Assembly: GCA_032622095.1 (NCBI GenBank)
Contig: CP136061.1
Location: 218,642,373-218,706,372 of the forward strand
Length of the DNA: 64,000 nt
Source: Siphonodentalium dalli
Lineage: Eukaryota > Mollusca > Scaphopoda > Gadilida > Siphonodentaliidae
Direction: 5' to 3'
Position 1 is the first letter of the stretch, and the number at the start of each line of letters is the position of its first letter. The notes beneath the pieces are model-generated. The model had not been told where the DNA came from and did no database searches. It saw nothing but the letters and a program-made list of their open reading frames with translations. This document shows positions 39,901 through 51,900 of the stretch, in pieces. The translations under genes were made by a program, and so were the position numbers.

Positions 39901-42900
39901 GAATGCCTTCAAAGACCTTCAGTCGCTCCAAAGCCTCCTTACCACGGTGCAGCTTATGTGGCAACATTCCTGAAATACGCAACAATAATAAAACAATGTC
40001 AAAATGGAGTTCTCTTTCATTTGAATTATTTTATTCAACACGATACTTCCTTGGAGCTGAACGATCATTCCACACAAATGACGCAAAGATGGCATATTTC
40101 AAAATTTACCAAACATAAAGCTACATCCTTAGGCTGATAAAAAGAATCTGTTTTCTTAATTTTCTTTTATGTAAATATTTATTTCAGCTCATAAAGATAA
40201 AAAAAAAATTGCTTTCCATTTATAACTGAGCATGTCGACCTTTGTTTGACTTTCCCAGTTTAAAAACCAAATTTTGTTATAAACCATGGATTTCCCAAAA
40301 TACGTCACACTGGCTGTTTTTAAAGTGGTAATTGGAGCATGCAATCATCCTTGTTTCTTTGCAATTAATACACAATAACAAAACGCTGAGGGACTGTTGT
40401 ATTTTGACAGTAAATGCAAACTCTGAATAGACATTCCTTCTACTTGTAAAGTGTATTTTGAATTGAGAAATTGCCTCCGAACAACACCAAGAGAGCCCAG
40501 TCACAGCTGAGCTTAACCTTTTCAATACAACCACTGAAATAAACCAATTTAGATTGTTGTGTTCGTTGGGAACATCTCAGAGACAGAGTCATAGGAAAGC
40601 GAGTCTGATTTGTGTGATATCAAACCATGCTGAATGAGGTAAAGTTAATGTTGCACATGTTTTGTCACCACACAATTTAAGGATATAAGATGTACCTCAG
40701 ACATAATGTTTCTATGATGTCTAAAACAAACATGTGTCTTATTATACTTTCCAATTGGCATCATGTTTACTAAGGTTCACTCACCAAATTTGTTGAAGTT
40801 CAGACTAAAAATATATAGGTGTACATGTACATAAAAAGTATGGGTAGAATAAGTGAGGAAAATTGTTTAGTCAGAACTTCCCAACAACTGTGCCAAGTAT
40901 GAACTCACAATGGGGAAACAAGGTTAATATACACAATTACTACATTTATTAGAACAGCTAAAAACAAATTAAAAATAAAACACTCCATCCCTCATTGATT
41001 TAAAAAAAAATTGCCCGAGAGCCAAAAACAATTTCTGTTTGGCCTAACGTTTTGAAGATAAAAATTTGAATTATTGGATATGCAATGTATGTGTCATCTT
41101 GTCGCTTACAAGCAAGGAAGCAGAGTGGTATTGTTTCAAATCGATTTTCTTTTCTACAAACCTTTAACAGCTTTCCAGAAGATCTTGCTTGGAGCTCTGA
41201 AATGGTATGGTCCACGTTTGGGATTGACATTACATCTCTTTCTCAGGTATTTCAAGTATTTGACTGAAAATAAAGGCATTCCTTTTATTTATTGTACAAT
41301 TTTATAGATAGGTCCAGCTTGAATGAATGCCAGAGACGAGTAAAAATTTGCAAAATGTTTGAAAGCGAATTCAATGATTTTGAAGGGCAATAATGCATCA
41401 TTTCAAACAGGTGAAAGGTTATATAGCAAGTGGTTGGTTGTAGGATGCATGTATGTGTGCACTATTGCTTACAAAAAATGTTTCTAAATGGGTGACTGTT
41501 AAAGGGGTACTGTATGCCATTTTCAATAAATTTCCGGTGATAACAACGATCTATTATCGATACTATATAGAAACATAAGTAATTTTAGTCGAAGATGTAT
41601 TCTGTAAACGCTCAGGTTAATAGGCTATCTTAAAATTTAATAATTAATAATTTAATATAAATTGATTTATGGCTGGAGCCATAAAATGGCGTAAATTAAA
41701 ATACGAATTTCCGTGTACAAAACGTAATCAAATTATAATTGAGGGATACTGGATTAGTAAACCCATTGCACACACGGTCGTTTGAAACATTATGCTTATA
41801 CGGGGAGAAAACTCAAGCCACTCATTGACTAGTGACGATACAATAACTTAAATGAGTATATGGGACTACTATGCATATAATATAATTTTTATTTGATTCA
41901 TTTGGTTGAAAACTGTACAAAAATTACTCGACAACGACAATTTGTATTTTTGCATTCCGGTAAATTTGCCATCCGTAACACTACTTCGTACTCAACAGAC
42001 TTTCAAAGGATGGAAAAGTTGTTACCTTATTCTCCGACTCGGAGAAAAGAACAAATATCTTTCCATGAATGATGGTCCATGAATATTCACCCCCTAAATA
42101 TATCAACGATTTTCAATTTAGGGACAATCAAAAACATTAAAGTGATGTGAAGCACTCCGGTATGGTGATCAAATGGAAATGGAGAATAATCTTGTTCAAA
42201 GTAGTAATTTTTACAAATAGTACAACACTGCTCAGTGTAAGCAACCCACTTTAACGAGGTGTAATACCGCGGTGTAATACCATGTGATACCGCCAATTCG
42301 CGGTTGCACTACAGTGCCGGAACGTTCGCGGTACCACCGCATTACCAACGGCAACGAATGCTTGTACCGAAAGTTTTATCATACAGGGTCGGGGTGGGTG
42401 AGTCCGAAGAGGCCCGAAAAAATGAGTTTGTGCAAATTTTTTCTATTCACATTTTTGCCCTTGTTTTAAGATGTTTTCAAATATATTTATTAATAATTGT
42501 GTTCTAAGGCAGGTTATGGCCTTTACAGACACTTAGGAACAGGGCAGGTATAAGATATAAGTAATACAGGGGAGATCTTCCAAAAACATACCTATACCGG
42601 GTGGGGTGGGTGCATCTCAGAGGCCTGAACAAAATTGTTTGTGCAAATGTTTTTCAACCCACATTATGGACATTGTTTTAAGTTGTTTTCACTAATAAAT
42701 GTGTTCTAACATAGATTATGACCTTAACCAACACTTAAGAACATATGTGGGTCAATATTGAAAAAAGGTGCAAAATGGTGTTACTTGGGTTGACATGAAC
42801 ACATGTCAGTTAGCACACTAATAACCTGGAATAATTGTATTTATTTGTGATGGTGGTATCATGGGGGGTTACTTAAAATTGTTATAAGTGAACTTATTGA

Positions 42901-45900
42901 GATTCCAAATTTATTCCAAGCTCAGTATTAGAGCCACATACCAGTTTTATTGATGTTACTGGTCATACCAACCTAATTTCATGAGAAATTCTCAAGATAA
43001 TTATATAGCAAATGATAGGTATTTATTATTTTTATTTATCACAAAACTCTGCTCTTTTTGAAATAAATCACAAAAACATATGACAAGACATCATATTTCA
43101 GATTTTTACTTGTTTTGCACCGTTACTGATTTCTGTGTCATTGGTGTTACCATGTTGATAATCCTCCTTAATAAGATGATAAGAATCAGTCTAGGATAAG
43201 AAAACGCCACTGGTTGGTAGAATATTTCAAGGTAATTGCTTGGAAAGATAAAGTGGTGGCATCAACTGTTTATGTTTTTCAAAATTTATTACAGAGTTTC
43301 AAAATGTCCTTGAGTATGTTAATTGCTTGTCATTGGTGTTACCGCAATATGTTAAACATTCTGTTATAGAACAAAACAGATTTATATGCATTTTATACAT
43401 TAAATGATTCTTAGAAAAGAAATTGAGAAATGGCAAACAAAATTCCTTGACTTCTATCTGAAAATTTCATTTTACCTAAAAAATGTCATTGGTGTTACCG
43501 TCATTGGTGTTACCACAAAAAGTAACACCAATGACATTACAAATATAAATCATCATAATTTGTTCTTAAGTTGCCAATGAAATAGTCTCGAAGATATTTT
43601 CTTGGTTTTGGACCTCTATATACAAAACAAATCAGTTTTGTTAAAAATTGAAGAAGTGTTAAAGTTAAAATTATAAAGTGACAAGACAATTAATGTGTTA
43701 ATGTCCACCGGGGCGTGGCTTAATCTCTGTTAGGGAGGGGTGTTCACCTTGGAATTTCCCCCACCCCATTGAACCAAACCAAACTCACAAGTTTGTGTAG
43801 TTTCATTTGCATTTGCACCTCCTCCCCCACTTGGGTTCTTTGATTTTCCCCCAACTGTTAACTGTTCCCTCACAAGCCTGGACAGTAGCATATTCTAAAT
43901 GGATCCGTAGTCTTGTGGACATTAGTCAGGGGAGGAACATAATCCACTGGGCTAGTATTCATGAGACAATTTTGAGATCTGATCTAGGAAATTGCAAAAT
44001 CCTAAAATAAAGTGGTCTAACGGCAGGTGAATTCACGTACACCCCAATTTGTTTTTCTTAAATTAATTAGAAGTTGTTCACTGGCCACATGGTAGGGAGC
44101 AGGAGACACTCCAGGCCATGGGTTGGCCAGTGGGAGAAAATATTGAAATCTGAACATGATGGAAATTGCAAAATCCTAGCATATATAGACTGTCATCACT
44201 CTTTCCATTGTTTGAAATTTCCAACCTGACACCGCCCCTGAGGTTGGAAAATTTCCAACCGAATGAACCGATGGCTATGTCAGTCCAAAATTTTGAGAAA
44301 AAAACTAGAAAGATAGGCAAAGTTTGGTCTAAATACAGCTAATTCCCCACTAATAAATTGTTGGAAAATCAAACTCGGAGTACAATTTAAACCTATTGTT
44401 GGTGTGAAATTTCCAACTACAGGGGTAATGTGTCAGAAATGAATTTTCCAACTGTATAAATCTGATTATATTGCAGTCATACTGCTTGATGCAACACATG
44501 TATAGCTAATAGCCAATTTTTAGTGTTCACACACCTGTGGTACTATTATTTCCCTTTTAAATGTTATGTATCTTGTTATCTGTTTGAAATATTGCTATAT
44601 TGGGCAATTCCATGTTGGAGAGAAAAAAATGCATTTTTTTTTAAAGAATTGGTCTTTTTTCTGACATTGTCCCTTTTGAAGACATTATATAAAAGGATAG
44701 AAAAATGTGAATTTTGTTATCTCCAAAACCATTCTGAATGGGACGTCCGTTACCTTGGAATCGCCCTATTGTGTTTTTTAAAGGAAGGGAGAATGATTTC
44801 TAAAGGAAAATCCAAAAATGTCATTGGTGTTACCCTCATGTCATTGGTGTTACCGTAATAAAATGCATCTCCTAAGAAAACCAGTGAGGATTGTTTCTCT
44901 CCTTTTTTCTGCCACAGGTAGAGACAAATAGACTTGATCTCCTACCTATAGTTTGATTGGGAAAATATTCATGACCACATTATTTGCAAAAACAAACAAA
45001 GACCAAATTTATAACATTTTATCATATAACAGCGATAACAGACCATAGCTTAACATGTAGATCATTCTCCATATGTCTCATATGTGGAAGTCAGTAGGTA
45101 TGACCTACCTGTTAAGCATGATGAGTTTTGGTCAGAATAACTTTTCTGTTTATAGGGCATTACACCATTGGTTGATAGTAACACAAATGACAAACATTTG
45201 GCTCATGGTTGGTTCATTATGGTTGCCATAGCAACCACGGTGACATTTTAGCACTGCTGCACATGTTTCTTGTACCTGCCAACCATGTATAATGATAATG
45301 AGTATTTAACTTTCTTCAGTATTCTAGTTTCAAAATTAGTTTTTTATTTACTCGAAATGCACACTTTTGAAATATTGACCCATGTAGGTATAAGATAAAG
45401 CACTCTCTAGTGTCAAATAAAAGTGACGACTGAATAGGAGTGCTGGTTTGCATTTCACCTCAAATTAATATTGAATAGTTCCCGATAGTGCTGGCATTTT
45501 CACTCTGGCATGTCTAATGACCAAATAATACTAGTGCTGCAGAGTGCTGGCTAACAAAATACCTCAAATTAAAAAATAAACATGCCAGCCTGTTTATTTG
45601 GCTCCAAAGAGTGATACTTATATACTATATAACTCATTGCAGGTATGGCTATAAGGGGTTATGATATGGTTGGTGGCAACTTTTTGGGAACAGTGAAGAA
45701 GTCATTAATTAGTAACTGGACTATTTATGTAACAAGAGTCTCATATACCAAATATTGTTGAAATTGGTTAGTATTTGCGCGAGTTATCGCGCTATCAGTG
45801 AAAAACTTAACTTAACGCGGTATTCTGGTTGTATCACCGCGGTAAGTACCGGCCCATAACCTCGTTAAACAGGTCGCTTAATAAGAGCATAGCTGTGTAT

Positions 45901-48900
45901 CCAAATTGACAACACACACGGTCATTGTTATATATGAAATAAATGCATTGACTCTCGATGAAATCGTTTTCGTTAGTTTATCGCCGATAGATGCGTCCTG
46001 AATAGAGTAGTAAATATTTACAATTGAGCGTAGTTCTGACGATGTTTTCTATGGAGTTGTACGGTCGATTTGCTTAAAATTTTCCGGCAATATTAGTAGA
46101 ATGTGACATTCCTCCAGTTGTCATGGCGCCTGGATACTAACTTATAGGTTTCACGCACCCGAACAAGTACATAATATGTCTTTAAGGGAAGATGAATGCC
46201 CATCAATAACATTGAGGGAGGATAAATGCCGGCGTATAGCGAAGATGTTAGAAAGTCAAAACTATTTTGTGGTTGTGTTTTGAATCTCTGAACTGTTAAA
46301 CAATTGCCAAATAAATCTGATTTCTGTGAATTATGGCATAACAAGCTTGAAGGGGTACGCATCTAAGAAGCTTTTGTCGAGTTTTTTGGCAGTCGAACCA
46401 AACTTCTGCCAATAAGGTGCACAACTCCGGGGAAAAAAGTTGGACGGTGGTATATTATTGCAATAGACCTATATATCAAATATCAATTTAATTCGTTAAT
46501 ATTTCATTGAGTTATCGTACTAACGATGATAAAATTGTGATTAAAATAGACAAACTAAGACCCATAACTCCGGAATTTTTTTTCGGACAAACCAGGTTTT
46601 CGAACTCGTCCGAGATATTGTTGCAATAGACTCATATACCAAATATTGTTTAAATCGGTTAATATTTCATTGAGTTATCTCGCCAACGGTGATAACATTG
46701 CTAAAAATAGACAAACTACACATGTAAGACCCATAACTCTGCGAACAAAATTCGGACAAACCAGGTTTTCGAAATCATCCGAGATATTGTTGCAGGAGAC
46801 TCATATACCAAATATTGTTGAAATCGGTTAATATTTCATCGAGTTATCGCGCTAAACAGTGATAAAATTGCTAAAAATAAACAAACTAAGACCCATAACT
46901 CCGGGAATTTTTTTTGGACAAACCTGGTTTTCGAACTCGTCCGAGATATTGTTGCAAGAGTCTCATATACCAAATATTGTTGAAATTGGTTAATATTTGC
47001 ATGAGTTATCGCGCTATCGGTGAAAAACTAACTAAAAACCATCTGAGATGGATAACTCTTGTTAAAAAGTTTGGACGTGACCCATTTTCTACAGGCAGTC
47101 AATAGTCATTGGGAGCAACTAACATAACAAAAAATTTTTGAATCCGTTCACAAATGTCAAAGTTATAAGGCATTCTTTAGGCCCGCCCGCCCCTCGTCAA
47201 ACCATAAGTCGAGTTTTGAAAAACTCGACTAAAAACTGACAGGGATTTTTAGTGGGAATCCTACAAATATTAGGATTTTATGAGCCTCAGAAATATTTGG
47301 TATCGTTAGCATTGTGTTTGCTTTTTGAATCTCTGAACAGTAAACAAATTGCCAAATAAATTTGATTTCTGTGAATTATGGCATAAAACTGACGGGGATT
47401 TTTATTGGAAACCTACAAATATTTGATGAGCCTCAGAAATATTTGGTATCATTAGCTTCAAATGATGTAGGTAAGATAGATAATCATCACTGGCTCCAGA
47501 CAAAATTAACATCAGGGTAAGAAGAAATCAATATCACCTGTCAATACAAACGAGTCTGGGAATGTAGTATGTGAATACAAATACTGCTCAACTTACAATG
47601 AGGCCTAAAATTAGACTGGTCTAAATAGCATGCGATGGTTGTTTTTTTTTTTTTGCGAAAATTTATTAGTTCAAGAGAGTACATGTTGTATGTTATTTAC
47701 CTGGTTGGAAATTTTCATAAATGCCTGTCTAAATTCAAGTTGATAAGACAAGCTTAACTGGGCCATCTCTTATACCATTGGATTATATAAGATTACTACA
47801 TTTGAGAATCTATTAAATTGTACATTTTATTTTTTTTACCGTGTCATAGGTAAATTGAGGCCATACCACAAACATTAATATAGTTTTACGGACACAGAAA
47901 CATATATAAAACAATGTAAGTTAAAAAACATTAGAATGTCAGTATATCAATGCCATCTGACATTGGCACAACTTTTGGCATCATCACAACCAACATTACG
48001 AATATCCTGTTCAAAACTGAATTTTTCCAATAAATATTATAACAAACTTGTTTCAACATGAGCCTTGGGGAGAAATTATTGTCATTTGATTCATATGATG
48101 TAGGCAGGTAAGATGTAAATCATCACTGGCTCAAACTTGGAATTTATCTCGTCAGCCCAAGCTATATTGTAACACATTGTGACCAGCATACATTTAGCAG
48201 CTACTTTATAACTTTAACCCGATGATCCATGCCCAAGTTGCAAGCTGAAATTTTCATATCGACCCGTATGGAGAAAATTATGAAATTTCCAAGTCAAACA
48301 AGGGCTGTAACTCGGGTAGAAATGAATGAACGAAACCCATAGTGGGTATCCTTGCGCCCCCCCCCCCCCCCCCCCCAACCTGTGCCATCACCATGAAAAA
48401 GGACAACGAAATCTGATAATTAACAGCCAAGTTACAAGGTGATATGTTCAGAGGGACTGACTGACCGATGGACACCCCCTCCTACAGGGGTTGGAGGCAT
48501 AATATTCTTGAAATCAGAAGGTCATTTATTTCATGCTACAGTCAATGTAGGTAAGGAAATATTTTCATCACATTCCAAGGTATTCAGGAAGACCTCCACT
48601 TGGGGACACTGAATCATTCAGAAATGAAATTTGTGTAATTATTGTTTCCGATTGATGTATTTTAAGTCATCAACCAAAGATCGGGGAAATGTTTTTTTTT
48701 TCAAACTGACATTTAAGCTATCGCATTTTAATTTATTAACTATGAACAATCCGAACATATAATATAAAATAACCTAAATGTTATCTATACTACAGCAAAA
48801 AAAAAAAAAATTTAACACCCAAACAGTTCCAATTATATAAATTATTAAATAATATACATGTGCCAAAACTTGCTCAAATGTGTCAACAATGTAACACCCA

Positions 48901-51900
48901 GCACAGTAGGTAATTTTGATTTAGCATAGGCAATGTCAAAAATGCCAAATATTTTTCTACTTATCATATTTTGACATGAACATATCACTTATAAATATGG
49001 CGATTCTGTACAAGACAATAACTTGAGAAAACTATTTTGTGGTTGCATTTTGAATCTCTGAACAGTAAACAAATTGCCAAATAAATTTGATTTCTGTGAA
49101 TTATGGCATAAAACTGGAATCCTACAAATATTTGACGAGCCTCAGAAATATTTGATATCATTAGCTTCAAATGATGTAGGTAAGATAGATAATCATCACT
49201 GGCTCCAGACATAATTAGCATCAGGGTCAGTCGACGTAAACATCTCCGTAATAATTATAATATTGTCAGATGAATTTATATGATATACTGAGTCGAAATT
49301 TATGTCGACTGCATCAGGGTGAGAGGAAATCAAGAAGAACACCTGTCAATACAAACAAGACTGGGAAGTATCTGAAAACACTCGGTAATATGTGAATACA
49401 AAAACTGTTGAACTAACGAGGCCTAAAATGAAACTTTGGTCTAAATAGCATGGGATGGATTTGTTTCTTTTTGCAAAAATATTCCCAGAAAATAAAATTA
49501 AAGTTGACAAGACAAGCTTACCTGAGCCATCTATTCAATGTATTCATATACAATTGGATTATATAATACTACTACATTTAAGCATGTCATCACGATGCAA
49601 AGACAACAAAATCCGATAATTATCACCTGATTTACAAGGTGATATGTTCAGACGGATACAAAATTCCACGTGAAACCAGGGCCACAACTCTGGTAATAAT
49701 TAGTGGACGCAACAGTAGTATGTGGGTATCCATTCCCCCAACCAGTGCTACCACCATGAAAACGCACAGCAAAATCTGATAATTAACAGCCAAGTTACAA
49801 GGTGATACATTCGGACTGACAGATGGACACCTCGTCCTATGGGGGGGGGGGTCGGGGCATATCCTTGAAATCGGAACTCGAAAGATAATTTATTTCATGC
49901 TACAGTCAATGAACGTAAGGAAATATTTTCATCACATTCCTAGGTATTCAGGAATACCTCCACTTGGGACACTGAATCATACAGAAATGAAATTGTGTAA
50001 TTATTGTTTCCGATTGGTGCAAGCCATCAACAGCAGGTCAGAGAAATGTATTTTTTTTTTCAAACTGACATTTAAGTTATTACATTTTAATTTAGTACTA
50101 TGAACTATAAAACATTTACAGTAAAATTGTGTCAACTATGTACACACAGCATGGTAGGTATATTCGATTTAGCATAGGCAATGTCAAAAATGCCAAATAT
50201 TTTTCTACTTCTCATATTCTGACATGCAGTAACATATCACTTATAAATATGTCTATTCTGTACAAGACAAATTGACTTGAGAAGACTGTTTTGTGGTTTC
50301 GTTTTGAATCTCTGAACAATAAAACAATTGCCAAATAAATTGGATTTCGGTTATTATGACATAAAACTGAAAACTGATTTTTATTGGAATCCTACAAATA
50401 TTAGGATATGATGAGCCTCAGAAAAATTTGGTATCATTAGCTTCAAATGATGTAGGTAAGATAGATAATCATCACTGGCTCCAGACAAAACTGAGGTGTG
50501 ACTACGGATACCCCCCTGTTTTTAAAATACTAAGATGTTTCACATGTCAGTAAACATTTAGTTAAAATAATAAAATAACAGTTCCCATTGCAGGTGTACA
50601 ACCATAACCCTAATCTTAAACCTATTGACCGAAAAATGTAGGAATAAAAGCTCGGACAAAAGTATACATGTTGCGAAAAATTTCTAAGTCGAAAAAGGGG
50701 GGGATAACTCCACGAAAAAAAGTCCGACAGACGTCATAATCGCAGGTGCACAGATTCCCATGGTGGTTGATGTCTGTGCCAAGTTTCACGACAATTGATC
50801 AAAAAACGACAGAAAAACTCCGGACAAATTTGTGTCCACGGACAGACAAACTGACTCCAATATACCCCACCTAACTTCGTTGCGGGGGGTTATAACTAGA
50901 GGTGTGACTGCAGGTGCACAGGTTCCCATGGTGGTTGATGTCTGTGCCAAGATTCACGGAAAATGATCATAAAACAACTGAGAAAACTCCTGACAAATTT
51001 GTGTCCACGGACGGATGGACGGACAAGCTGATTCCAGTATAATTAACATCAGGGTGAGAGGAAATCAAGAAGAACACCTGTCAATACAAACGAGTCTGGG
51101 AAGGATCTGAGAACACTTAACTTACAATGAGGTCTAAAATTAAACTTCGTTCTAAATAGCATGTGATGGATTGGTTTGTTCTTTGCGAAAAAATTCAGAC
51201 GATATTGATTAGAAGAGATTTTTTTTCTGAAATTGACATATGATACTTTCATAACACCTTTTAGTTTACTTGCTTAGAAATTTACATAAATGCGTGTTTA
51301 AATTTAAGTTTATATAAAAGGTCCAAAAAAAAAAAAACGTCTGTTTCCAGTACCCGGCCTGGCTGAGATTTTCTTGCCGTCCTCATTTTTATTTTTTATT
51401 TTCACGAAGTCCATAGTAACCTGTCTGAGTTAATGGCTATGGTTTTCCCCAATACCAACAGCAGAACTAACGACCAAACGCATACACACCCGAGTCGCCT
51501 GATGCATGTGTAGGCCATGTGCGCGATCGCGCATTCTTGATATAAATAAGACAACTAGGTCGGCCATGCTACGAAGTGAATACCGTGGCGTAAATCAAAC
51601 TCTACCCTGACTGGTCACTATGGAAATCCCCCCCCCCCCCGTCTTTTGTGGGCTGTGTATTTTTAAAAGTACAATGTATTAATTATACCGGTAGCTCCCT
51701 TAACTTCCTTCGCCTAATTGGGGGCAAAACTTTCCTGAAAGACCATCTGTTTGCGACAAAATTAAACAGTGAAAAGCATGTGCGTTTTTGGCGGGAAAAT
51801 GAGTCCGTATTACGTTATCAGTCCTAGAAATTAGCGTCGTCAAAAGCTGAAATCACCATCACCATTGACAAGACGAAATCGTCGTCAAAGATTAAAATGC

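Larger units (their letters stand above)
46270..51240. repeat. Duplicated intronic blocks carrying SNORD34-like RNAs
   Basis: A block containing GAATCTCTGAACAGTAAAC and GCCAAATAAATTTGATTTC recurs at about 46280 (truncated), 47330, 49050 and 50300. In the last three it is followed by lineage I snoRNA and by ACACCTGTCAATACAAACG. A second block (lineage II snoRNA plus a poly-C-rich repeat) recurs at about 48240-48680 and 49640-50050. These duplications explain the snoRNA copy number in this intron. Confidence 0.85.

Noticed and set aside
40694-40765. Possible extra C/D snoRNA (box D-like CTGA at 40697-40694, ATGATGC near 40757) in an RPL13A intron
   Set aside because: Box C is imperfect, no terminal stem forms, and no known guide sequence is present.
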